Assembly (NCBI GenBank): GCA_949285935.1
Contig: CASEAH010000085.1
Span: 1 to 40,458 of the forward strand
Direction of reading: 5' to 3'
DNA from: an uncultured Oscillospiraceae bacterium
GTDB taxonomy: Bacteria; Bacillota; Clostridia; Oscillospirales; Ruminococcaceae
DNA: 40,458 nt
A model generated the notes under the pieces. That model had not been told where the DNA came from. It worked only from the letters and a program-made list of their open reading frames with translations, and did no database searches. The position numbers were made by a program, and so were the translations under genes. Of this stretch, positions 16,004-23,886 are shown piece after piece (positions within the stretch are counted from its first letter, which is position 1; every line of letters begins with the position of its first letter).

Positions 16004-16627
16004 TCAGAACAACTGCCCGGGCAGTTTCAACTTCTCTTTGGGCGGGAAGTGCCTGTCAAAAGCCTCCGCTGCCGTCTCGTCCACATAGTAGCCTTTGGGA
16101 GTGTGATAGACCCCGGTGACACCATTCAGAAAGCCCGGCCGGAGTTCCTTGAGCAAAAAATACGGAACCAGCTCCTGATCCGGTTCTCCATGGTAGCGGA
16201 TGCCACGGGTGCCTGCTACAACAAAGCCCGATTTTCCATAGAAATCCAGGTTGCCTTCTATGCACAGGGCGCCTGCGCCTAAAGCCTCAGCCCGCTCCAT
16301 GGAATAATCCAAAAGATATTTGCCCAGTCCCTGCCGCTGCAGATCCGGATGGATGCTGATGGGTCCAAAGGTCATGACCGGGATCTCCCGGCCGCCGTCG
16401 GCGGTGATGGCCGCGCGCATATACATTACATGGCCGATAAGCTGTCCATCCCGCTCCATGACCAGATCCAGCTCGGGCACAAAGGCAGGGTCACTGCGCA
16501 GTACATGGACTACATAGTGCTCCATACAGCCGGGGCGGTATACATTCCAAAACGCCTCTCTGGTCAGTTGTTCCACTGCGGCGTGGTCCGCCGGGGTTTC
16601 CCTGCGGATGATGATGTCTTGTTTCAC
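16004..16627 (-). CDS. GNAT-family N-acetyltransferase
   Basis: The 207-residue protein starts at GTG 16627 behind AGGAGG. It has the GNAT fold: I-I-I-R-R-E-T-P-A-D at the N-terminus, L-I-G-H-V-M-Y (motif D region), and the acetyl-CoA loop H-P-D-L-Q-R-Q-G-L-G-K-Y-L (about 93-105), i.e. Q-R-Q-G-L-G. G-N-L-D-F-Y-G-K-S-G-F is the typical end of the domain. The C-terminal tail, with K-G-Y-Y-V-D-E-T, is a feature of one clostridial subgroup. The substrate is unknown. It is a single-gene unit. Confidence 0.85.
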   Translation of the reverse strand: MKQDIIIRRETPADHAAVEQLTREAFWNVYRPGCMEHYVVHVLRSDPAFVPELDLVMERDGQLIGHVMYMRAAITADGGREIPVMTFGPISIHPDLQRQGLGKYLLDYSMERAEALGAGALCIEGNLDFYGKSGFVVAGTRGIRYHGEPDQELVPYFLLKELRPGFLNGVTGVYHTPKGYYVDETAAEAFDRHFPPKEKLKLPGQLF

Positions 16628-17169
16628 GCTTGTTTCCTCCTGAATTTTATTTTGCGTTCCGGAAGGAGCAGGGATATTCTCCCGATGAGAATATAGGCTC
16701 CGGAGCGTTGCCGGGCTTCGAACAGCGATTCTTCTTTAAAAACATTCCGGCAGTTCCTGCATCTGGATGATACCATGGCATCCAGCGGGAAACAAGAGCA
16801 GACAGGAATTTACTTGCACAGCCCCATCCAGGACGCTACAATGGAATCACGGGGAAAAGCCCAATCACCTTTCAAGCCGGAAATCCGGTTTGCCCAGCTG
16901 CCGGAGCAGTATCCATTGGGCTGGGACGGATCAAAAGCATCGCAAACCGTATCCATAGTATTTCCACTGCAACAGCTCCCCAGTCTTACAGATAAAAACC
17001 GGGGAGGCAAATTTCAGTTTTACGGCAAGGACCCCCTTTCTCTGGGAAAGGCCCCTTTGGCCAGCGGGGGACCGGTTTGCCTCTGGGCGTGGAAATGGGA
17101 TTTGCCGCGCCGCATGTCACCCCAGCGGCAGACCTGAGCTGCGGCCACTGAACAAGATAAGGAGAATTC
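16628..17169. other. Intergenic stretch without a recognisable gene
   Basis: This lies between the divergent GNAT gene and the deformylase operon and should contain both promoters, but I could not pick a convincing -35/-10 pair. No repeat, riboswitch or coding sequence stands out. An AAGGAG site at its right end belongs to the next gene. Confidence 0.4.
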
Positions 17170-17583
17170 ATGATGATTCGAGACATCTGCAAGGATGAGG
17201 CCTTTCTGGCCCAAAAGGCAGAGCCTGCCACCCAGGACGATATCCAGATCGCTGTCGACCTGCTGGAAACCCTGGAACACCACAAGGACGGCTGCGTAGG
17301 GATGGCAGCCAACATGATCGGCGTGAACAAACGCATCATCGCCTTTGACAACCAGGGCGTATATATGGTCATGTTCAACCCGGAGATTCTCAAAAAGGCC
17401 GGACCCTACGATGCGGAAGAGGGCTGTCTCTCCCTCACCGGTACCCGCCCGGCCAAGCGGTGGGAATCCATTAAGGTGCGCTGGCAGAACGAAAAGTTCC
17501 AGGAGCGGCTGAAAACCTTTACCGGCTGGACAGCCCAGATCATTCAGCACGAAATCGACCACTGCGAGGGCGTTATCATATGA
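17170..17583 (+). CDS. Peptide deformylase-like protein (short, altered motif 1)
   Basis: This 137-residue protein has the three deformylase motifs: G-M-A-A-N-M-I-G (44-51), E-G-C-L-S-L (84-89) and H-E-I-D-H (127-131), including metal ligands Cys86, His127 and His131. In motif 1 the catalytic glutamine of the usual G-x-A-A-x-Q-x-G is Met49. True deformylases need that glutamine, so formyl-peptide deformylation may be lost or changed. It lacks the C-terminal helix of long enzymes. AAGGAG precedes ATG 17170. It opens an operon of redox and acyl-transfer genes rather than sitting with fmt, which also argues for a special role. Confidence 0.8.
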   Translation: MMIRDICKDEAFLAQKAEPATQDDIQIAVDLLETLEHHKDGCVGMAANMIGVNKRIIAFDNQGVYMVMFNPEILKKAGPYDAEEGCLSLTGTRPAKRWESIKVRWQNEKFQERLKTFTGWTAQIIQHEIDHCEGVII

Positions 17584-17894
17584 AAAAGTGTAAAATCACG
17601 GTTATGCGCATCACCCGGTACCAGGACCTGATGGTCCAATATGAGAACCCCATCTCCCACGCCTGCGACATGGCGGTGGGACAGGTGTTTATCGCCAACG
17701 GCTGGGCCAAGCCGGCAGGCTTTTGCCAGAGCGCCTGGGACACCATCTCCCCCTTTGTGCTGGCACTGAGCCACGGCGGAGAGAATTTTTATGACGGCTG
17801 GATGAAAAACCCCAAGTCCGCCATGCTCTCCTGCAACGATGGGTTCCGTCCGGTGAGTTTTCTGGTGGAGGCCCTGGATGAGGATGCAGACTGA
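17580..17894 (+). CDS. TIGR04076 family protein
   Basis: This 104-residue protein begins K-K-C-K-I-T-V and ends with S-C-N-D-G-F-R-P-V-S-F, both hallmarks of the TIGR04076 family. Cysteines at the start, in the middle (A-G-F-C-Q-S-A-W) and in S-C-N-D-G are conserved in that family and may be functional. No activity is established. It overlaps the deformylase-like gene by four bases (ATGA), so the two are translated together. Confidence 0.8.
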   Translation: MKKCKITVMRITRYQDLMVQYENPISHACDMAVGQVFIANGWAKPAGFCQSAWDTISPFVLALSHGGENFYDGWMKNPKSAMLSCNDGFRPVSFLVEALDEDAD

Positions 17895-17905
17895 GGAGGG
17901 AAAAC

Positions 17906-18622
17906 ATGTTTGAAAACAAAGTTGCTGTGGTCACCGGCGGCGCCAAAGGCATCGGCAAGGCGATCACCGATGAATTCCGCAAGGCGGGGGCCAGGGTCTG
18001 TGTCATCGACCTGCTGCCCAACGACTATTTTGTGGGCGACCTGGCAGACCAGAAGGTCCTGGAAGATTTTGCCCGCAAGGTTATTGCCGACTATGGCCAT
18101 GTGGATTATCTCATCAATAACGCTTTGCCCCTGATGAAGGGCATCAGCCAATGCAGCTATGAAGAGTTCAACTATGCCCTGCGGGTGGGGGTCACCGCGC
18201 CCTTTTATCTCACCAAGCTGTTCCTGCCTCACTTTGCCCCCGGCGGATCCATTGTGAATATCTCCTCCTCCCGGGATCGGATGAGCCAACCACAGACCGA
18301 AAGCTATACCGCCGCCAAAGGCGGCATTTCCGCTCTCACCCACGCCCTGGCGGTGAGCCTTGGCGGCAAGGTGCGGGTGAACTCCATTTCTCCCGGCTGG
18401 ATCGACACCAGCTGCACTGTCTATGAGGGCCCGGATGCAGTCCAGCACCCCGCCGGCCGGGTCGGCAATCCCATGGACATCGCCAATATGGTGCTCTACC
18501 TCTGCTCGGACAAGGCGGGCTTCATCACCGGGGAGGACATCTGCATCGACGGCGGTATGACCCGCCAGATGATCTACCACAACGACTTCGGGTGGACCCT
18601 GCAGGGAGGAAGCCATTTATGA
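17906..18622 (+). CDS. Short-chain dehydrogenase/reductase (SDR)
   Basis: The 238-residue classical SDR has the dinucleotide-binding T-G-G-A-K-G-I-G (10-17), N-N-A region, catalytic Ser in N-I-S-S-S and Y-T-A-A-K (Tyr and Lys). D-L after the second strand suggests a preference for NAD. The C-terminal D-G-G-M-T is typical. AGGAGGG precedes ATG 17906, 11 bases after the previous stop, and the stop overlaps the next start. The substrate cannot be told. Confidence 0.88.
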   Translation: MFENKVAVVTGGAKGIGKAITDEFRKAGARVCVIDLLPNDYFVGDLADQKVLEDFARKVIADYGHVDYLINNALPLMKGISQCSYEEFNYALRVGVTAPFYLTKLFLPHFAPGGSIVNISSSRDRMSQPQTESYTAAKGGISALTHALAVSLGGKVRVNSISPGWIDTSCTVYEGPDAVQHPAGRVGNPMDIANMVLYLCSDKAGFITGEDICIDGGMTRQMIYHNDFGWTLQGGSHL

Positions 18623-19077
18623 AAACCGCCATCTGCTATTACTCCCGCCACCATGGGAACACCCTGAAAGTGCTGGAAGCCATGGCCCGGGAGGGACAGG
18701 TCGACCTTATCGATGTGACCACCCGCCAGACCGTCCGGCTGGAGGGATATGACTGCGTCGGCTTTGCCTCGGGAATCTATTTCGGGAAGTTCCACGACAG
18801 CGTCCCGGCTTTTGCCCGGCAGTATCTGCCCCAGAGGAAGCCGGTATTCTTTGTCTGCACCTATGGCGGAGGCAAAGGCGCCGGCACGGAGGCCCTCCGG
18901 GAAATCGCCAAAGAGAAAGGGTGCCCGGTGCTGGGCGAATTTGGCTGTAAAGGCTACGACACCTTCGGCCCCTTCAAGCTGGTGGGCGGCATCGCCAAGG
19001 GCCACCCGGACGAAGAGGATCTGAAAAACGCCCGTAAGTTTTACCGCGAAATTCTGGAGCGGAATGCCCAGGTATAA
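18619..19077 (+). CDS. Flavodoxin-like protein
   Basis: The 152-residue protein begins M-K-T-A-I-C-Y-Y-S-R-H-H-G-N-T, the FMN phosphate loop of flavodoxins, followed by the middle loop near F-V-C-T-Y-G-G-G-K-G. It is probably an electron carrier or small flavin oxidoreductase working with the neighbouring SDR. ATG 18619 overlaps the SDR stop (ATGA); GGGAGG lies seven bases upstream. Length is normal for a flavodoxin. Confidence 0.85.
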   Translation: MKTAICYYSRHHGNTLKVLEAMAREGQVDLIDVTTRQTVRLEGYDCVGFASGIYFGKFHDSVPAFARQYLPQRKPVFFVCTYGGGKGAGTEALREIAKEKGCPVLGEFGCKGYDTFGPFKLVGGIAKGHPDEEDLKNARKFYREILERNAQV

Positions 19078-19089
19078 GGAGGCTGCTTG

Positions 19090-19728
19090 ATGTTTGGACC
19101 CAACCCGGACGCTGTCCACCCCAACGAGAATATCCCCAGCGTCTGCTATATCAGGAATGTTATTACCCGTCCCAATATTGAGGTGGGAGAATATACCTAC
19201 TACGACGACGCTGCCACCGGTGGTGAGGACTTTGAGGCTCATGTGACCCACCATTACGAATTTATAGGGGACAAACTGATTATCGGGAAATTCTGCGCCA
19301 TCGGCAAGGGCGTGGAATTTGTCATGAACGGGGCCAACCACCGCATGGCCTCGGCCACCACCTATCCCTTCAACATCTTTGCCCACGGCTGGGAGAAGTG
19401 CACGCCCACGCTGGACCAGCTGCCCCTCAAGGGGGATACTGTGGTGGGCAACGATGTGTGGATCGGCCAGAATGTCACTGTCCTGCCCGGCGTTCACATC
19501 GGTGACGGCGCCATTATTGGAGCCAATTCCGTGGTGGCCAGCCACATCCCGCCCTATACCATCGCAGCGGGGAACCCCTGCCGTATAATTCGCCCCCGTT
19601 TTGATGAGGAACTGACAGACTACCTGTTAAGACTCCGGTGGTGGGACTGGGAGCCGGAAAAGATTTTCCGCAACCTGGAGGCTCTGTGCAGCGGTGATCT
19701 GGAAAGGATCCGCTGTATCAAACTGTGA
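19090..19728 (+). CDS. Vat-like hexapeptide-repeat acetyltransferase (xenobiotic acetyltransferase family)
   Basis: The 212-residue protein shows left-handed beta-helix repeats: I-G-K-F-C-A-I-G, V-G-N-D-V-W-I-G-Q-N-V-T-V-L-P-G-V-H-I-G-D-G-A-I-I-G-A-N-S-V-V, and the active-site H-R-M segment (G-A-N-H-R-M-A) with the catalytic His. The R-P-R-F-D-E-E-L and L-x-W-W-D-W tail is typical of Vat/CatB-type enzymes that acetylate streptogramin A or chloramphenicol. Related genes in gut clostridia are not all resistance genes. ATG 19090 follows AAGGAGG. A paralogue lies at 24633-25295. Confidence 0.85.
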   Translation: MFGPNPDAVHPNENIPSVCYIRNVITRPNIEVGEYTYYDDAATGGEDFEAHVTHHYEFIGDKLIIGKFCAIGKGVEFVMNGANHRMASATTYPFNIFAHGWEKCTPTLDQLPLKGDTVVGNDVWIGQNVTVLPGVHIGDGAIIGANSVVASHIPPYTIAAGNPCRIIRPRFDEELTDYLLRLRWWDWEPEKIFRNLEALCSGDLERIRCIKL

Positions 19729-19742
19729 TGGGGGGGAACCAC

Positions 19743-20201
19743 ATGAAACTTGCCATTCTCTCCGATACCCATGGCCTGCTGCGGCCGGAGGTAGCCGAGC
19801 ATCTGAAAAACGCCGATGCCATTCTCCACGGCGGGGACATCAACAAACAGAGTATCATAGACCAGCTGCGGCAGTATGCCCCCCTCTATATCGTCCGGGG
19901 CAACAACGATAAAGATTGGGCGGAGGGTATCCCTCACCACCTTACCGTCACCCTGGAAGGTTTGACCGTTTATATGGTCCATAACAAAAAAGAAGTGCCG
20001 GCAGATCTTTCCGGCGTGGATGTGGTGGTGTTCGGTCACTCCCACAAGTTTGTGCAAGAGGAAAAAGGCGGCATTCTGTGGCTTAACCCTGGCTCCTGCG
20101 GGCCCCGACGGTTCCACCAGGAAATCACCATGATGATGGCCGAACTGGAGGACGGCAAGATCCAGGTGGAAAAGATTACGATTCCCCACGAGGTGAAGTG
20201 A
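19743..20201 (+). CDS. YfcE-type metallophosphodiesterase
   Basis: The 152-residue enzyme has all two-metal motifs: S-D-T-H-G, H-G-G-D, G-N-N-D, the His in V-H-N and G-H-S-H. Family members hydrolyse phosphodiesters and have no agreed natural substrate. ATG 19743 was preferred over ATG 19725 because a G-rich site (19730-19736) sits seven bases upstream and family proteins start at M-K-L-A-I-L-S-D-T-H. Its stop overlaps the next start. Confidence 0.87.
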   Translation: MKLAILSDTHGLLRPEVAEHLKNADAILHGGDINKQSIIDQLRQYAPLYIVRGNNDKDWAEGIPHHLTVTLEGLTVYMVHNKKEVPADLSGVDVVVFGHSHKFVQEEKGGILWLNPGSCGPRRFHQEITMMMAELEDGKIQVEKITIPHEVK

Positions 20202-20710
20202 TGGAACTGGGACTGACCTTTCCCCTTCAGCGATTCCTGAAAGTAAAAACACCGGCTTATGGTGCAGAGCCGGACCGGCGTTTCTGCTGGGATCTTCATG
20301 TCATCGGACTGCGGGGGCGGAAGTGCCTGCTGGCCGTCCACTGCCACAGCCGGTACGCCTTTGTCCGCTATGATGTGGCGCCCATTCAGTGGGCGGACCT
20401 CTCCGGACTGTTTCGTGCAGGCCTGACCGAGAGCCTCATTTCCTCGGGGTTTTCTCAAAAGCAGGTGGAAGAGTACCTGCGGCAGGCGGACGGCGCCGTC
20501 ATTACCCGCACCCACGGGCGGCGTGAGGTAGCTTTCCTCAACCGTGCCTGGGAGGACGTGCTGGCACAGGAACTGTGCCTGGATATTTCCTGTCAGGTGC
20601 AGCCGCTGCTGGACCATGCTGTGAATACCCGGCCCAGCCGGTGTGTGGGCTTTGAGGGGCTTGGGACAGGGCTGGAGCGGATCAAGACAAGCCTTTCAGC
20701 CGCCTTTTAG
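20201..20710 (+). CDS. DUF6933-like protein of unknown function
   Basis: This 169-residue protein has W-D-L-H-V-I-G-L-R-G-R-K-C-L-L-A-V-H, like the core of DUF6933-type proteins, where a W-H-x-x-x-x-x-x-R-R-K-C-L-L strand is conserved. The rest, including F-S-Q-K-Q-V-E-E-Y-L and a C-terminal G-F-E-G-L-G segment, gives no further clue. ATG 20201 shares one base with the previous stop, with GAGGTGAAG before it, so it is the last gene of the operon. Function unknown. Confidence 0.6.
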   Translation: MELGLTFPLQRFLKVKTPAYGAEPDRRFCWDLHVIGLRGRKCLLAVHCHSRYAFVRYDVAPIQWADLSGLFRAGLTESLISSGFSQKQVEEYLRQADGAVITRTHGRREVAFLNRAWEDVLAQELCLDISCQVQPLLDHAVNTRPSRCVGFEGLGTGLERIKTSLSAAF

Positions 20711-20848
20711 GGGTGCAGCTCGCCTGTTCCTCCCCGCTTCCCTCCTTTCTGCCGGTAATCCGGCTGATGCACGAACCCAAAAGAAGTACCCGCTTTCCTG
20801 CGGCAGCCGGTTCCCCTCATGGATGCCGGCTGATCTCCCACTGGCCTA

Positions 20849-20899
20849 TTGACATTTTGCTTCCGGGTGCATATACTGTTTATATCAAAAAATATTGAT
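20849..20899 (+). promoter_or_regulatory. arsR promoter with ArsR operator
   Basis: TTGACA (20849-20854) and TATACT (20872-20877) are 17 bases apart. Directly downstream is the 16-base inverted repeat ATCAAAAAATATTGAT (20884-20899). The same arrangement ATCAA-N6-TTGAT recurs at 21265-21280. This is the likely ArsR binding site, placed to block the start of transcription. Confidence 0.75.
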
Positions 20900-20912
20900 G
20901 TGAGGTGGCAGC

Positions 20913-21224
20913 ATGAAAGCGTCCTTCCAGGAGCAGGCAAAGGTATTCAAAGCTCTCTGCGACCCCAAGCGTCTGGCTATTCTGGAGCAGCTGCGCAGCG
21001 GCGAGAAGTGCGCCTGTGTACTGCTGGAGGCGCTGGATCTGACCCAATCCGGTCTTTCCTATCACATGAAGATCCTGTGTGAATCCGGGATCGTGGCCAG
21101 CCGCCCGGAAGGAAAGTGGACCCACTACCGCCTGGATCCCGCCGGCCGGGACACAGCCATCCGGCTCCTGGAAGAGCTGACCACCCCCGACGGGAAACCG
21201 GAGAACGGCTGCCGCCAAAGATAA
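20913..21224 (+). CDS. arsR: ArsR-family arsenic-responsive repressor
   Basis: The 103-residue winged-helix protein has V-F-K-A-L-C-D-P-K-R-L-A-I-L and the recognition helix Q-S-G-L-S-Y-H-M-K-I-L. Cys33 and Cys35 in K-C-A-C form the C-x-C trivalent-arsenic site in the DNA-binding region, as in classical ArsR. Binding of arsenite releases it from DNA. It is followed by a terminator and then a second operator in front of arsP. ATG 20913 has GAGGTGG upstream. Confidence 0.88.
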   Translation: MKASFQEQAKVFKALCDPKRLAILEQLRSGEKCACVLLEALDLTQSGLSYHMKILCESGIVASRPEGKWTHYRLDPAGRDTAIRLLEELTTPDGKPENGCRQR

Positions 21225-21252
21225 ACGCCATCCTGGTGCGATGGCGTTTTAT
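21223..21252 (+). terminator. Intrinsic terminator between arsR and arsP
   Basis: A ten-base stem AAACGCCATC (21223-21232) pairs with GATGGCGTTT (21240-21249) around seven bases and runs into TTTATT. It overlaps the arsR stop, so most arsR transcripts end here and the permease operon needs its own start. Confidence 0.75.
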
Positions 21253-21264
21253 TCCGCCAAACAC

Positions 21265-21280
21265 ATCAAATTTTTTTGAT
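21265..21280 (+). promoter_or_regulatory. Second ArsR operator, ahead of arsP
   Basis: ATCAAATTTTTTTGAT is an inverted repeat of the same length and half-sites as the one before arsR. GATATAT immediately after could be part of a weak promoter. It suggests that arsP-trx-arsC is repressed by ArsR independently of the arsR gene. Confidence 0.7.
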
Positions 21281-21305
21281 ATATCACGCAAAGTGAGGTT
21301 TTTCC

Positions 21306-22307
21306 ATGGGTGTCTGGGATTTTATTCAGGACCAGGTGCTGGGCATGCAGTGGCTCAATGAAGGGATCGGTGTGTGCCTTTCCGCTTTGGGGCTGGACAT
21401 CAGCGGACGTATCGGAGGCAGCATTCAGTTTTTCCTCTATGATGTTTTAAAGATCACGGCGCTGCTCTGTATCCTGATCTTTACCATCTCCTATATCCAA
21501 AGCTATTTCCCACCGGAGCGCAGCAAACGCATCCTGGGGCGGTTTCACGGGATAGGGGCCAACCTGATCTCCGCTTTGCTGGGTACGGTAACCCCCTTTT
21601 GCTCCTGTTCGTCCATTCCGCTGTTTATCGGTTTTACCAGTGCAGGATTGCCCCTGGGCGTGACCTTTTCCTTCCTCATTTCTTCCCCTATGGTGGATCT
21701 GGGAAGCCTGGTGCTGCTCATGAGTATTTTTGGCGTGCGGGTAGCTGTCATTTATGTGATCCTGGGCCTGGTGGTCGCCATAGCGGGCGGAACGATGATC
21801 GACAAACTCCACATGGAACGATATGTGGAAAGCTTTGTCCTTACAGCGGGGAAGGTAGACATTGAATCTCCCGACCTGACCCCCCGGGACCGTCTGCGTT
21901 ACGCCAGGGAACAGATGCTGGGCACCTTTCAAAAGGTGTTCCCGTACATCCTCATAGGCGTGGGCATCGGCGCGGTGATTCACAACTGGATTCCGGAGCA
22001 GTGGATCCAGCTGGTACTGGGCAGCAACAATCCCCTGGGCGTTGTGCTGGCTGTCCTGGTGGGCATCCCCATGTACGCGGATATTTTCGGCACCATTCCC
22101 GTGGCGGAGGCGCTTCTGGGGAAAGGGGCTCAGCTGGGCACGGTGCTGGCCTTTATGATGGCGGTCACCACCCTTTCACTGCCATCCCTTGTGATGCTGC
22201 GCAAGGCCGTGAAGCCCCGGCTGCTGGCTCTGTTCATTGGCATCTGCACGGTGGGCATCATCCTGGTGGGGTATCTCTTCAACGGGCTGCAATCTATCTT
22301 GATTTAA
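21306..22307 (+). CDS. arsP: ArsP/UPF0718-family permease (organoarsenical efflux)
   Basis: This 333-residue membrane protein has about eight helices and the family signature T-P-F-C-S-C-S-S-I-P-L-F-I-G-F (96-110), with Cys99 and Cys101 able to bind trivalent arsenic. A second related signature, G-I-P-M-Y-A-D-I-F-G-T-I-P, occurs in the C-terminal half. ArsP exports trivalent organoarsenicals such as methylarsenite or reduced roxarsone; some relatives of this family lie in inorganic arsenic operons. It is controlled by the operator just upstream and followed by a thioredoxin-like gene and arsC. No ArsB or Acr3 is present. Confidence 0.85.
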   Translation: MGVWDFIQDQVLGMQWLNEGIGVCLSALGLDISGRIGGSIQFFLYDVLKITALLCILIFTISYIQSYFPPERSKRILGRFHGIGANLISALLGTVTPFCSCSSIPLFIGFTSAGLPLGVTFSFLISSPMVDLGSLVLLMSIFGVRVAVIYVILGLVVAIAGGTMIDKLHMERYVESFVLTAGKVDIESPDLTPRDRLRYAREQMLGTFQKVFPYILIGVGIGAVIHNWIPEQWIQLVLGSNNPLGVVLAVLVGIPMYADIFGTIPVAEALLGKGAQLGTVLAFMMAVTTLSLPSLVMLRKAVKPRLLALFIGICTVGIILVGYLFNGLQSILI

Positions 22308-22327
22308 TTTCACAGGAGGTTTTTGTC

Positions 22328-22678
22328 ATGGGATTGTTTCACAGAAAAAAGGAAGAAAAAGCGGCGTGCTGCTGCAGTGGCAGCTGCACGCCCCAGCAGA
22401 TGGCTCAGGCTGAGTCCATGAAGACCGCTGCGGGCGTCAGGGTGCTGGGCTCGGGCTGTGCCAAGTGCAACGCTCTGGAGGAAGCCGTCCGGGCAGCTCT
22501 GGCGGAGTTGGGTATGGACACCGCCATCGATCATGTCACCGACTTTGCCCAAATTGCCGCCTATGGCGTCATGACCACCCCGGCCCTGGTGGTGGATGGC
22601 AAAGTGGTGTCCTACGGCAAGGTCCTGACCAGGGACGAGGCTGTGTCGCTGATCCGGAAAGCCAGAGGTCTGGCATGA
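22328..22678 (+). CDS. Thioredoxin-like redox protein of the ars operon
   Basis: The 116-residue protein has a small thioredoxin-type fold with active site G-C-A-K-C (Cys44, Cys47), cis-Pro in T-T-P-A-L-V-V-D-G, and the ending seen in the redox-active disulfide protein 2 family. A cysteine-rich N-terminal tail (Cys14-16, Cys20) may bind arsenic or act as a shuttle. It probably supplies electrons to the arsenate reductase or loads metal to the permease. AGGAGG precedes ATG 22328. Its stop overlaps the arsC start. Confidence 0.82.
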   Translation: MGLFHRKKEEKAACCCSGSCTPQQMAQAESMKTAAGVRVLGSGCAKCNALEEAVRAALAELGMDTAIDHVTDFAQIAAYGVMTTPALVVDGKVVSYGKVLTRDEAVSLIRKARGLA

Positions 22679-23088
22679 ACCCCAGGGTGAAAGTGGCCTT
22701 TCTCTGTGTCCACAACTCCTGCCGCAGCCAGATGGCAGAGGCCTTGGGCAAACATCTGGCCGGCGACGTGTTTGAAAGTTTTTCCGCCGGCACCGAACCC
22801 GGCGCCAGAATCAACCCTGACGCTGTGCGCCTGATGAAGCAGGTTTACGGCATCGACATGGAGCAGACCCAGCACAGCAAGGCCCTGGATCATCTGCCGG
22901 CGGTGGATATTGCGGTCACCATGGGCTGCAATGTCCACTGCCCCACCCTGCCCTGTTCCCACCGGGAGGACTGGGGGCTGGATGATCCCAGCGGCAAGGA
23001 GGATGCCGCCTTTCTGGCCGTTATGAAGCGGATCGAAGAAAAAGTGCTTGATCTGAAGCGCCGCATCCAGACAGGCAGGCTGGAATGA
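22675..23088 (+). CDS. arsC: Arsenate reductase ArsC (low-molecular-weight phosphatase type)
   Basis: The 137-residue protein has the C-x5-R loop at Cys11-Arg17 (C-V-H-N-S-C-R) and the redox pair region G-C-N-V-H-C-P-T-L-P-C typical of the thioredoxin-coupled ArsC group. D-D-P-S-G-K holds the general acid Asp. It reduces arsenate to arsenite. ATG 22675 overlaps the previous stop by four bases, so it is coupled to the thioredoxin-like gene, its likely electron donor. It closes the operon. Confidence 0.9.
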   Translation: MNPRVKVAFLCVHNSCRSQMAEALGKHLAGDVFESFSAGTEPGARINPDAVRLMKQVYGIDMEQTQHSKALDHLPAVDIAVTMGCNVHCPTLPCSHREDWGLDDPSGKEDAAFLAVMKRIEEKVLDLKRRIQTGRLE

Positions 23089-23101
23089 TTTGGGAATAAA
23101 G

Positions 23102-23144
23102 AAAGTCCGGGATTTCTGTAAGTTCAGAAGTCCCGGACTTTTTA
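23102..23144 (+). terminator. Intrinsic terminator of the ars operon
   Basis: AAAGTCCGGGA pairs with TCCCGGACTTT, and the stem continues inward through TTCTG / CAGAA to a six-base loop, followed by TTTTT. It starts 13 bases after arsC. The following 280 bases to the XRE gene hold no recognisable feature. Confidence 0.85.
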
Positions 23145-23427
23145 CGGTTATCCCGGCATCTGGCCCAGCTTTTTCCCGTTGAGGGAGACTGCAATGGCAA
23201 AAGCCCGGATGCGTCGCTTGGCCGGAGTGATCTGAGATTTGCCGTGAGCGGCCCCTTGATTTTTTCTCTTTGCGGCCCAGCCCCATACGATCTGGTTTTC
23301 CCCGGCATAGCAAGCCACCGGGGGAAAATGTCAGGAAACCGGGCGAAAATGACGGCTTCCCCTGGTAGATTTTTTGTTGTCCGGACGGTATACTAAGCGC
23401 AGGAATTGCAGACGAGGAGGAAACGCC

Positions 23428-23877
23428 ATGAGTTTGGGAAGCAGTTTGTATCACGCCCGGAAAAAGAGCGGGCTTTCCCAGGAAAATGTAGCGGAGAAGC
23501 TGGGAGTCAGCCGCCAGACCATCTCAAAATGGGAGACAAACGAAACCCTGCCTGACATCCGCCAATCCAAAAGGCTGGCCATGCTCTACCACATGACTCT
23601 GGACCAGTTGATCGAGTATGATTTTGACGAACAGCAGGCCCAGCAAATGATCGAAAGTGTCAGCGACGAGGCCCAGGCCCGGATCGACTGGAACAAGGTA
23701 TGGAGCAAAAAATATCCGGTACTGGCCACCTACCATCAAACCGTGCGCATCGGCGACTATGCCCCCGCGCTGCGGGAGATGCTCACCCAGCTTCGGGTGG
23801 ATTACGGCTACAATAACACCGACGCGTTGCTGGTGCTCAAAGACATTCTGGCCCGGGTATGGAAGGGTCAGATGTAA
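23428..23877 (+). CDS. XRE-family transcriptional regulator
   Basis: The 149-residue protein has an N-terminal Cro/C1 HTH, L-Y-H-A-R-K-K-S-G-L-S-Q-E-N-V-A-E-K-L-G-V-S-R-Q-T and S-K-W-E-T-N-E-T-L-P-D (2-45). A C-terminal region of about 100 residues (W-S-K-K-Y-P-V-L, then a helical stretch) is not assigned to a family. AGGAGGAAA precedes ATG 23428. It converges on the VWA gene with only nine bases between the stops; its targets are not evident. Confidence 0.82.
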   Translation: MSLGSSLYHARKKSGLSQENVAEKLGVSRQTISKWETNETLPDIRQSKRLAMLYHMTLDQLIEYDFDEQQAQQMIESVSDEAQARIDWNKVWSKKYPVLATYHQTVRIGDYAPALREMLTQLRVDYGYNNTDALLVLKDILARVWKGQM

Positions 23878-23886
23878 CGGCGCAGA

